Shown: positions 1 through 6,085 of the stretch, one piece after another
Layout: each line of letters begins with the position of its first letter
How positions within the stretch are numbered: the stretch's first letter is position 1
From: Prevotellaceae bacterium
GTDB taxonomy: Bacteria; Bacteroidota; Bacteroidia; Bacteroidales; Bacteroidaceae
NCBI GenBank assembly: GCA_022508635.1
Contig: JAFLUV010000140.1
Location: 1-6,131 of the forward strand
Reading direction: 5' to 3'
Length of the DNA stretch: 6,131 nucleotides
Program-made: the position numbers and the translations under genes
The notes under the pieces: generated by a model
Databases searched by the model: none
What the model saw: the letters and a program-made list of their open reading frames with translations, nothing else
Told to the model about the DNA's origin: nothing

Positions 1-74
1 ATCATATTAGGCCTATACTCTCATTTTGTTCTGCCAACGGGCTATAATACATAGTGTGTTGAAATTAGGTGTTT

Positions 75-1403
75 TTAGGCCTCTTCCTCGTAATGTTCGA
101 ACAGGAAATCGTTGTAGGGATACTTTTGAACGTGTAGCTCCCTTACCTTATTGTATAATACCTGCTTCAGCGTCTCGATGTTCGTCCGCTCCTGTGCCGA
201 GATAAAAAGGCACTGACCGCCGAGACGTGACATCCAGGTATGTATCAGTTCCTGGAGCGAGACATTGCGGCTCGTGGCAGGGGTGAGGTCGTCGGCATCC
301 TTTTCCTCCCATGTGTAAGCATCTATCTTGTTGAAGACAATCATCTGCGGCTTTTCACTGCACCCGAGGTCGGCAAGCGTTTTGTCCACCACCGTTATCT
401 GATCCTCGAAATCGGGATGGCTGATGTCTACGATGTGCAGCAGGAGATCTGCCTCGCGCACTTCGTCCAACGTACTTTTGAAGGAGTCGACGAGGTCGGT
501 GGGAAGCTTGCGGATAAAGCCGACGGTATCGCAAAGCAGAAAGGGGAGGTTATCGACAATGACCTTGCGTACCGTTGTGTCAAGCGTAGCGAAGAGCTTG
601 TTCTCTGCAAACACCTCGCTTTTGGAAAGCAGGTTCATCAGGGTGCTTTTGCCAACGTTTGTGTATCCTACGAGTGCCACGCGTATCATGCGGTTTCGGT
701 TACCCCGCTGCGTCGTCTTTTGTCTGTCAATTTCCGCAAGGCGCTGCTTGAGGAGGCTTATGCGGTTCAAGATGATACGGCGGTCTAACTCAAGCTGTGT
801 CTCGCCGGGACCTCTCAGTCCTACGGAGCCTTTTCCGCCACCGCTACCGGAACCGCCGCCTTGTCGTTCAAGGTGCGTCCATAGCCGTTGCAGCCGAGGC
901 AACATGTAGCGGTATTGTGCCAGTTCGACTTGCGTCTTGGCATTGGCGGTCTGTGCACGCATGGCGAAGATGTCGAGGATAAGTGTCGTGCGATCCAGAA
1001 TCTTCACCTTCAGTTCGTTCTCAATGTTGCGTAACTGCTTGGCGGACAATTCATCGTCGAAAATGACCATCGAAACCTCGCGTTCTGCATCCTCCTCTGC
1101 CTGAATATAGGCACGTATCTCTTGCAACTTGCCGATGCCCAGATAGGTGACGCTGCTGGGACCATTCATGCGCTGTGTAAAGCGGCGGATGGTTTTTGCC
1201 CCGGCTGTCTCTGCCAGGAACTCCAGTTCATCAAGATACTCCGTCGTCTTACGCTCATTCTGGTTGGGTGTGATGAGTCCGACCAATACTGCTGTTTCAG
1301 GAGTATCATCAATGACATTGTGGAATTTGACACTCGTCATGCCGTCCTCGAAAGGTAACGACGAGCGCGACGAATTATAGTGCTTGCTTCGGGAAGTTCT
1401 CAT
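75..1403 (-). CDS. hflX: HflX, ribosome-associated GTPase
   Basis: Translational GTPase of the Obg-HflX superfamily. In studied bacteria HflX binds the 50S subunit and splits stalled or stress-arrested ribosomes; it acts in the cytoplasm. The 442-residue product shows the whole family layout: an N-terminal HflX domain (about residues 36-180), a Gly-rich linker leading into the signature RGPGETQLE (197-205), a helix, then a G domain with G1 GYTNVGKST (246-254), G2 region FATLDTT (271-277), G3 DTVGF (292-296), G4 NKID (358-361) and G5 SA (402-403). All nucleotide-binding motifs are intact. The start at 1403 overlaps the upstream lipoprotein stop as ATGA, which favours this start. However, the first 35 or so residues are Ser/Arg-rich and not conserved in the family as I know it, and Met22 (position 1340) is an alternative. 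Last gene of the three-gene minus-strand group. Identity is very secure; the exact start is less so. Confidence 0.96.
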   Translation of the reverse strand: MRTSRSKHYNSSRSSLPFEDGMTSVKFHNVIDDTPETAVLVGLITPNQNERKTTEYLDELEFLAETAGAKTIRRFTQRMNGPSSVTYLGIGKLQEIRAYIQAEEDAEREVSMVIFDDELSAKQLRNIENELKVKILDRTTLILDIFAMRAQTANAKTQVELAQYRYMLPRLQRLWTHLERQGGGSGSGGGKGSVGLRGPGETQLELDRRIILNRISLLKQRLAEIDRQKTTQRGNRNRMIRVALVGYTNVGKSTLMNLLSKSEVFAENKLFATLDTTVRKVIVDNLPFLLCDTVGFIRKLPTDLVDSFKSTLDEVREADLLLHIVDISHPDFEDQITVVDKTLADLGCSEKPQMIVFNKIDAYTWEEKDADDLTPATSRNVSLQELIHTWMSRLGGQCLFISAQERTNIETLKQVLYNKVRELHVQKYPYNDFLFEHYEEEA

Positions 1404-2251
1404 TTAACCAGTACGACGAGATATTTGCTGACGCTCCAGAACTTCTGTGCATCTGTGATGTGTATTTCGTACTGTCCTTGGTTGTCCTTTTTCAGCTGGT
1501 AGGTGCCAGCGGGATGTGTGGACAGCAGCTGTATGTTTTTGCTATAGAACTTGAGAATTTTGTCATATCGAATGTCAATCTTCGTAAAGTAATCTTTGTT
1601 GAAGTCTTCGTTCTTGAGCACGTCGCCCTTCGTTAGTATCTTCTGCTCTTTTAGTTCAGACTTTGTGCCGAAGACGAACCATGCGCTGTTCAGTTCTTTT
1701 TCCTGCTCCTGTAGCTTCTCCGTCTTGGTACGGTTCTCTTCAGCGAGTGACGCTACGTTACCTTGTAGTCCGGCGATGGCTCCGTCTTGTATTTCGATGA
1801 GGGCATCTTTCTCTGCCAGACTTGCTTCAAGCTCTTGGATACGTGCGTTTTGTGCTTCAATCTGGCTTTGCAGGTTCTCAATAGTCTTTTGCATCTTGGT
1901 AGTCTTGATGCTGCTGTTCTTGAGTTTCTCCTGCAGTTGGGCTATCATGTCGCGGTTTTGCTGCATGGCTTGCTGTATGAATTCCATGTTATCGCGTATC
2001 ACCTCGCGGCTGCTTGCACTTTCGCGGTTGCCGTCGGCGATTGTCACTCGCCCTTCTGCCTCGTTGATGCGGCGGATTCCTTCCTGCACCTCGTTGAAAG
2101 TACTCAAGATGTCGTCCAGCTCTATATTCTTCTCATTGATGATGCGTTGCAGAGAATCGCGCTCCTGTTGAATGGCATCTTGCTTCTCGCCTGTCATGTT
2201 GCATGCACTCAGTCCGAGGGCAATGGCAACGAAAATAAGTGTTTTTTTCAT
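1400..2251 (-). CDS. Coiled-coil lipoprotein of unknown function
   Basis: Predicted envelope lipoprotein of 283 residues. It begins with a short Lys-containing n-region and a hydrophobic stretch ending in the lipobox LSAC, so Cys17 should be the lipidated residue. The residues after Cys17 (NMTGEKQD) are not a clear acidic surface-export signal, so the side of the membrane is open. Residues about 24-190 are Glu/Gln/Lys/Leu-rich with heptad-like spacing, a long coiled coil. Residues about 190-283 form a distinct C-terminal part with WFVFGTKSELKE (191-202), a THPAGTY patch (245-251) and a final FWSVSKYLVVLV (271-282). I recognise this C-terminal pattern from uncharacterised Bacteroidales lipoproteins. 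Some relatives may carry a collagen-binding adhesin (Cbp1-like) label in databases, but I cannot confirm this from sequence. The gene follows rsmI after a 69-base gap and overlaps hflX by four bases. Codons 2-4 contain a run of seven A. The CDS and lipoprotein nature are secure; the function is unknown. Confidence 0.9.
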   Translation of the reverse strand: MKKTLIFVAIALGLSACNMTGEKQDAIQQERDSLQRIINEKNIELDDILSTFNEVQEGIRRINEAEGRVTIADGNRESASSREVIRDNMEFIQQAMQQNRDMIAQLQEKLKNSSIKTTKMQKTIENLQSQIEAQNARIQELEASLAEKDALIEIQDGAIAGLQGNVASLAEENRTKTEKLQEQEKELNSAWFVFGTKSELKEQKILTKGDVLKNEDFNKDYFTKIDIRYDKILKFYSKNIQLLSTHPAGTYQLKKDNQGQYEIHITDAQKFWSVSKYLVVLVK

Positions 2252-2320
2252 AATAGTATATCCTCTCTCTAATCCTTCAAAAGAGGAACTGCATACAGAG
2301 GATTGGCAGTATGAATGTGT

Positions 2321-3043
2321 TTATTCTTTTATTGGTTGTTTGTCTTTTTCTTTCTTCTTTTTCTGGAGAGGGGTGTTGAGAGGGGCAACAACTATCACGA
2401 ATTCCCCTCGTGGTTCTGTCTCTGTGAAGTGTTGCAGGACTTCACCAAGTGTGCCGCGAATACTTTCCTCATGTATCTTGCTTATTTCACGGCAGACGCT
2501 CGTTTGACGCTCTGAACCGAAAACCTCGACGAATTGTGTCAGGGTCTTCACGATGCGATGGGGTGATTCGTAGAATATCATGGTGCGCGTCTCTTCTGCA
2601 AGTGCTTGAATGCGTGTCTTTCTGCCTTTCTTTTGTGGCAGAAAGCCTTCAAAACAAAAACGGTCGCACGGCAGGCCACTGCTTACCAGCGCCGGTACGA
2701 AGGCTGTTGCTCCAGGTAGGGTGATGACTTCTATGCCAGCGCGAATAGCTTCGCGAGCTACCAGAAAGCCAGGGTCGCTGATGCCCGGCGTACCAGCATC
2801 ACTTACTACGGCTATGGTCTGACCCGCCAGCAAACGTTCCACAATACTCTGTACTGTCTGGTGCTCATTGAATTTATGGTATGAGAGCATGGCATTCCTG
2901 ATGTCAAAGTGCCGGAGCAGGTTACTGCTCGTGCGCGTGTCCTCGGCAAGGATGAGGTCTGCCTCGCGCAACACCTTCAGTGCCCGCATCGTGATGTCCT
3001 CCATGTTGCCGACCGGAGTAGGTACCAAGTAGAGTATTCCCAT
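2321..3043 (-). CDS. rsmI: 16S rRNA (cytidine-1402-2'-O)-methyltransferase RsmI
   Basis: Transfers a methyl group from S-adenosylmethionine to the 2'-OH of C1402 in 16S rRNA, in the decoding centre of the 30S subunit. The 240-residue product has the tetrapyrrole-methylase fold typical of RsmI: PTPVGN (8-13), AEDTR (33-37), the Gly-rich SDAGTPGISDPG (81-92), LPGATAFVPAL (109-119), FEGFLP (131-136), FYESPHR (157-163), REISKIHEE (185-193) and GEFVIVV (213-219). It is shorter than the E. coli enzyme (about 286 residues) because the extra C-terminal region is missing; here it ends in a Lys-rich tail, QKKKKEKDK. I believe short forms are usual in Bacteroidetes. The start matches the usual N-terminus (MGxLYLVPTP), and a Bacteroidetes -7 box lies 28 bases upstream. 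First gene of the minus-strand group that continues into the lipoprotein and hflX. Confidence 0.96.
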   Translation of the reverse strand: MGILYLVPTPVGNMEDITMRALKVLREADLILAEDTRTSSNLLRHFDIRNAMLSYHKFNEHQTVQSIVERLLAGQTIAVVSDAGTPGISDPGFLVAREAIRAGIEVITLPGATAFVPALVSSGLPCDRFCFEGFLPQKKGRKTRIQALAEETRTMIFYESPHRIVKTLTQFVEVFGSERQTSVCREISKIHEESIRGTLGEVLQHFTETEPRGEFVIVVAPLNTPLQKKKKEKDKQPIKE

Positions 3044-3070
3044 ACCTTTTTATATATAAAATAGCGGATG

Positions 3071-3078
3071 CAAAGATA
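3071..3078 (-). promoter_or_regulatory. Probable rsmI promoter, -7 box
   Basis: Read on the minus strand this is TATCTTTG followed by C, an exact match to the Bacteroidetes -7 consensus TAnnTTTG. It lies 28 bases upstream of the rsmI ATG, implying a leader of roughly 20 nucleotides. I see no TTTG at the -33 position, so the match rests on one box. It probably drives rsmI, the lipoprotein gene and hflX. Confidence 0.65.
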
Positions 3079-3173
3079 CGAAAATAAGTTTATAGTTCGC
3101 CGTCTATGGCTTAGAGTTTTTCTGTTTTTAACATTTTTAGGTATCTCTATACATGTGATTCAAAAGGAATACG

Positions 3174-3181
3174 TATATTTG
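3174..3181 (+). promoter_or_regulatory. Candidate promoter for the transporter-fucosidase pair, -7 box
   Basis: TATATTTG matches the Bacteroidetes -7 consensus TAnnTTTG on the plus strand in the divergent intergenic region. It would give a leader of about 120 bases before the transporter ATG at 3308. The -33 position has only a degenerate sequence, no TTTG. In an AT-rich region such a match can occur by chance, so this is a candidate only. Confidence 0.35.
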
Positions 3182-3205
3182 TACCAAGAAAATGAAAAGC
3201 GTATC

Positions 3206-3304
3206 ATGAAAGACGTTGGTTTGAGCAATAACAAGATTCTGTCTTCCCCCAGGATGTGGAGAATTTTAGGGACTGTACCTCAATGTTTTATCTTCATTAA
3301 TTAA
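3206..3304 (+). other. Possible short leader ORF upstream of the transporter gene
   Basis: A 32-codon reading frame starting with ATG at 3206 and ending in TAA at 3304, three bases before the transporter start. It lies downstream of the candidate -7 box, so it would be inside the transporter mRNA leader. The frame extends upstream to an ATG at 3068 (78 codons, with a hydrophobic stretch at residues 14-32). That longer version would begin beside the rsmI -7 box and contain the plus-strand -7 box, which argues against it. The peptide resembles no family I know and may not be translated. It is listed because its position could allow translational coupling. Confidence 0.15.
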
Positions 3305-3307
3305 GTT

Positions 3308-4417
3308 ATGTTTGAGCAAGAGATTACTTTCGACCGTGTCGCCCGTTGGATGATAGCGGCACTTGGCGTAACGGCAGCCGTGTGGCTCATCAACCGTCTG
3401 TCCAGCGTGTTGCTACCTTTCTTTGTGGCGTGGATTCTGTCTTACATGATTTACCCATTTGTCATTTTCTTAGAAAATAAGTGTCGGTTACGCTATCGCA
3501 TCCTCAGCATCACGGCAGCATTACTTGTTGTTCTTGCCATAGTGGTTTTGGCAGCTTACCTTATTGTACCTCCTATCATCGAAGAGAGTATCCGTATGGC
3601 TGGGCTTATCACCATCTATTTCCACGACACGTTTGCTTCTTCCAATATCTTTCATGACGTGCGAGACATGCTTCAGAGCTATGCCACTGACGATTCTTTG
3701 ATGAAGGTCATACAGCATAGTAGCGTGATAGATGTGGCAAAGAACCTTGTATTACAGGCTTGGGATTTCCTTTCCGGCACCATCAATTTTGCTATTGGCA
3801 TACTGGGGAGTCTTGTCGTTTTGCTTTACCTGTTTTTCATCCTGATGGACTATGAGAAGATTTCCGAAGGATGGATTAAACTCCTTCCTGCTGGCAAACG
3901 TGACTTCACGAGCATGGTGGTGGAGGATGTCAAGAACGGCATGAATGCTTATTTCCGTGGGCAGTCGCTCATAGCTCTGTTGGTAGGCATCCTTTTCAGC
4001 ATAGGTTTTCTTATTATCGACTTCCCGATGGCAATAGGCTTGGGTCTCTTCATCGGTGTGCTCAACCTGATTCCTTATTTGCAATTAGTCGGTTTCATCC
4101 CGACAGTCATTTTGGCTTTTGTCAAGGCCGCCGATACGGGTCAGAGTTTTTGGATAATCCTACTCTTTGCCTTGGCTGTCTTTGCCATAGTACAGCTCAT
4201 ACAGGATGTCATACTCACTCCTCGCATCATGGGACATGTCATGGGTATCAACCCTGCCATCATTCTGCTCAGCCTTTCCGTTTGGGGTAGTCTGCTGGGC
4301 ATCATCGGACTTATTATCGCCCTTCCTCTCACCACCCTGCTCCTCTCTTATTATCGCCGCTTTATTCTACACGATACGGACGAAATAAATACCATCCTAA
4401 AGAAAAAAGAATCATGA
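3308..4417 (+). CDS. AI-2E (PerM/TqsA) family transporter
   Basis: Integral inner-membrane protein of 369 residues in the AI-2E transporter family (formerly UPF0118). Members have been linked to autoinducer-2 export (TqsA) and, in some bacteria, to sodium/proton antiport; the substrate here cannot be told from sequence. Hydrophobic segments lie at about 14-28, 31-54, 65-88, 157-180, 220-238, 240-254, 259-272, 281-298 and 315-348, with a hydrophilic extracytoplasmic-type stretch at about 90-155. The family-typical C-terminal half is clear: an IPYLQLVG segment (255-262, where many members have PYLGP), then IQDVILTPRIMGHVMGINPA (298-317), a Gly-rich turn and IALPLT (337-342). Length is normal for the family. 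The start at 3308 puts a short polar helix before the first membrane segment. Its stop codon overlaps the fucosidase start (ATGA), so the two are probably co-transcribed and coupled in translation. Confidence 0.93.
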   Translation: MFEQEITFDRVARWMIAALGVTAAVWLINRLSSVLLPFFVAWILSYMIYPFVIFLENKCRLRYRILSITAALLVVLAIVVLAAYLIVPPIIEESIRMAGLITIYFHDTFASSNIFHDVRDMLQSYATDDSLMKVIQHSSVIDVAKNLVLQAWDFLSGTINFAIGILGSLVVLLYLFFILMDYEKISEGWIKLLPAGKRDFTSMVVEDVKNGMNAYFRGQSLIALLVGILFSIGFLIIDFPMAIGLGLFIGVLNLIPYLQLVGFIPTVILAFVKAADTGQSFWIILLFALAVFAIVQLIQDVILTPRIMGHVMGINPAIILLSLSVWGSLLGIIGLIIALPLTTLLLSYYRRFILHDTDEINTILKKKES

Positions 4418-5835
4418 AGAATATGAAAAAGACATTATCAGCCATCCTGCTTTTGCTTCAGGTTAGTGTTCCAATTTTTTCTGAGAATGAGGCAATAGTT
4501 CCTTGTCCTCCCTTACCCACTTCCCATCAGGTTGCTTGGCAGCAGATGGAGACCTATGCCTTTGTTCACTTTGGCCTGAATACTTTTACTGATCAAGAAT
4601 GGGGCTACGGTGATATTTCGCCGGAGAAGTTCAACCCCACGGATCTTGACTGCGAGCAGTGGGCTCGTGTCTTTGTTGAGGCAGGCATGAAGGGTGTCAT
4701 TTTCACGGCGAAGCATCATGACGGCTTCTGCCTTTGGCCCACGAAGTACACCGACTATAGCATTCGTGCCTCACCTTATCTTGACGGAAAAGGTGATATC
4801 GTGGGGCAGCTGGCAGAGGCATGCCGCAAATATGGACTAAAGTTCGGGCTCTACCTTTCGCCTTGGGATCGTCATCAGGCATTCTACGGCACGCCGCTTT
4901 ACCCGGAATACTACGTCTTGCAAATGGAGGAGCTGCTTACGAACTACGGCGAGCTTTTTGAAATCTGGCTCGACGGGGCAAATGGCGGTGATGGATGGTA
5001 TGGCGGAGCAAAGGAAGTACGGAAGATAGACAGTCGCACCTACTATAACATCCCACGTATCCACGAGACGGTTTTCCGCTTGCAGCCTCAGGTCATCATT
5101 TTTTCTGACGGTGGTCCTGGCTGTCGCTGGGTGGGTAATGAGAAGGGATTTGCCGGAGCTACGAACTGGTCATTCCTGCATAGCAATAAGGTCTTTCCGG
5201 GCTATGATCGCTCGAAGGAACTCACCTCCGGCCATCGCGATGGCGATGTTTGGGTGCCGGCAGAATGTGATGTCAGCATCCGTCCAGGGTGGTTTTACCA
5301 TAAAGCAGAGGATGAGAAGGTCAAGACTGTAGATCAGTTAGTGGACATTTATTACCGATCTGTCGGGCACAATGCCACCATGCTCCTCAACTTCCCCGTT
5401 GACCGTACGGGACGCATTCATCCCAATGACTCACTTCGTGCCGTTGCCTTCCATCAGCGTATTCAGCAAGAGCTTGGCAAAAACCTCTTGGCTGACAAGA
5501 AAAAACCGGAGACGGACGGTGACTTTGAGACTTACACGGTGCTTCATTCGGGCTCAGTCCTGGAGCTCAATCTGCCTAAGCGCACGAAGCTGAACCGTCT
5601 CCTCTTACAGGAATATATCCCGCTGGGACAGCGTGCAGAAGAATTCCGTATCGATTATTACGACGGATCGGCATGGCATCCCATAGATGCCGGCGAAGAG
5701 ACCACTACGATAGGTTACAAGCGCATCCTGCGTTTCCCCGCAGTTCAAGCACGACGTCTGCGACTTACCATACTTGGCAGCCGTGCCCCCGTCCTGATCA
5801 GTGAGGTGGCAGCTTTCTATGCTCCCGAGCTTTAG
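4414..5835 (+). CDS. Secreted GH29 alpha-L-fucosidase, probably subfamily B
   Basis: Glycoside hydrolase family 29 retaining enzyme that releases alpha-L-fucose from glycans. Residues 1-23 are a signal peptide (Lys-rich start, hydrophobic ILLLL core, likely cleavage after IFS) with no lipobox, so the enzyme should be periplasmic. Catalytic-domain signatures are VHFGLNTFTDQEWGYG (51-66), TAKHHDGFCLWP (98-109), FGLYLSPWDRH (144-154), EIWLDGANG (183-191) with D187 as predicted nucleophile, GPGCRWVGNE (234-243) with E243 as candidate acid/base, VWVPAECDVSIRPGWFYH (279-296) and SVGHNATMLLNFPVD (316-330). The DGANG and RWVGNE patterns are those I associate with subfamily B, which prefers alpha-1,3/1,4-linked fucose as in Lewis antigens; this specificity is inferred. 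Residues about 370-473 look like a discoidin-like (F5/8 type C) beta-sandwich, possibly glycan-binding. The first ATG (4414) overlaps the transporter stop; a second ATG at 4423 would also give a good signal peptide. No SusC/SusD genes are nearby. Confidence 0.94.
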   Translation: MKNMKKTLSAILLLLQVSVPIFSENEAIVPCPPLPTSHQVAWQQMETYAFVHFGLNTFTDQEWGYGDISPEKFNPTDLDCEQWARVFVEAGMKGVIFTAKHHDGFCLWPTKYTDYSIRASPYLDGKGDIVGQLAEACRKYGLKFGLYLSPWDRHQAFYGTPLYPEYYVLQMEELLTNYGELFEIWLDGANGGDGWYGGAKEVRKIDSRTYYNIPRIHETVFRLQPQVIIFSDGGPGCRWVGNEKGFAGATNWSFLHSNKVFPGYDRSKELTSGHRDGDVWVPAECDVSIRPGWFYHKAEDEKVKTVDQLVDIYYRSVGHNATMLLNFPVDRTGRIHPNDSLRAVAFHQRIQQELGKNLLADKKKPETDGDFETYTVLHSGSVLELNLPKRTKLNRLLLQEYIPLGQRAEEFRIDYYDGSAWHPIDAGEETTTIGYKRILRFPAVQARRLRLTILGSRAPVLISEVAAFYAPEL

Positions 5836-5880
5836 ATAAGGAGAAAAAAGAAGGGTAAAGCAAAAAAATGAGTTTTTGGT

Positions 5881-5912
5881 TTTGGAACTTTGAATAAATT
5901 GTTATACCTTTG
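5881..5912 (+). promoter_or_regulatory. tRNA-Lys promoter (TTTG, 20 bases, TACCTTTG)
   Basis: Near-consensus Bacteroidetes promoter: TTTG at 5881-5884 and TACCTTTG at 5905-5912, separated by 20 bases. A second TTTG at 5875-5878 is spaced less well. Transcription should start near 5917-5920, giving a leader of about 25 bases before the tRNA. This is the clearest promoter in the window. Confidence 0.8.
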
Positions 5913-5944
5913 CACCCGCAAAATAGAACTTTTGCATTTAGGTT

Positions 5945-6017
5945 GACTCGCTAGCTCAGTTGGTAGAGCATCACACTTTTAATGTGGGGGTCTTGGGTTC
6001 GAACCCCAAGCGGGTTA
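5945..6017 (+). tRNA. tRNA-Lys (anticodon UUU)
   Basis: A complete 73-base cloverleaf with no encoded CCA. The acceptor arm GACTCGC pairs with GCGGGTT (two G-U wobbles, one at the first pair) and A6017 is the discriminator. The D arm is GCTC/GAGC with loop AGTTGGTA. The anticodon stem TCACA/TGTGG encloses loop CTTTTAA, so the anticodon is TTT (5978-5980), reading the lysine codons AAA and AAG. The T arm is TTGGG/CCCAA with the canonical TTCGAAC loop. It has its own promoter upstream and a stem-loop terminator directly after it, so it appears to be a single-gene transcript. The sequence shows no sign that it serves as an integration site. Confidence 0.97.
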
Positions 6018-6020
6018 CTC

Positions 6021-6057
6021 AAAAGGAAAGGTGTCGGAGCAGACACCTTTCCTTTTT
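6021..6057 (+). terminator. Intrinsic terminator after tRNA-Lys
   Basis: Perfect 15-bp inverted repeat (6021-6035 with 6042-6056) around the 6-base loop GGAGCA, ending in a T run. The core GGTGTC/GACACC is GC-containing and is flanked by A-rich and T-rich arms. Because the 5' arm begins with AAAA, the same structure could terminate transcription in the opposite direction too. It begins four bases after the tRNA discriminator base. Confidence 0.92.
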
Positions 6058-6085
6058 ATTGATAGGTTGGACATTAGAAAATTTT

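Noticed and set aside
1..82. Terminator after hflX, suggested by the direct repeat TTAGGCCT (7-14 and 75-82) and a small GCC/GGC hairpin at 33-42
   Set aside because: The repeat core AGGCCT is itself palindromic and the arms are 60 bases apart. The small hairpin has only three pairs and no T run on the minus strand.
240..909. Plus-strand reading frames of 161-182 codons across the hflX gene
   Set aside because: They lie antisense inside a gene whose GTPase motifs are all intact, and their products (runs of Ser, Arg, Pro and Cys) resemble no family.
2241..2251. Phase variation by slippage in the run of seven A at the start of the lipoprotein gene
   Set aside because: The run arises from the common MKKT opening of signal peptides (AAA AAA ACA) and is short. 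Nothing else suggests switching.
1596..2272. Plus-strand frames across the lipoprotein gene giving Ser/Cys/Phe-rich products of 161-191 residues
   Set aside because: They are the antisense image of Glu/Gln/Lys-rich coiled-coil codons, which produce Ser/Leu/Phe/Cys-rich translations on the other strand. The real gene has a lipobox and a coherent domain plan.
3068..3304. A 78-codon frame with a hydrophobic segment as a small membrane protein
   Set aside because: Its ATG sits beside the rsmI -7 box, its body contains the plus-strand -7 box, and the sequence is AT-rich intergenic DNA. Only the shorter 32-codon part is kept, as a low-confidence leader ORF.
3308..5835. A polysaccharide utilisation locus
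   Set aside because: Only one glycosidase is present, with no SusC, SusD, sensor regulator or second CAZyme gene, and its partner is a generic membrane family.
5861..5878. Terminator after the fucosidase gene formed by CAAAAA and TTTTTG
   Set aside because: The stem has one C-G pair and otherwise only A-T pairs, and it overlaps the TTTG region of the tRNA promoter.
5945..6017. tRNA-Lys as an integration (attachment) site
   Set aside because: There is no integrase gene, no repeat of the tRNA 3' end in the window, and an intact terminator follows directly.
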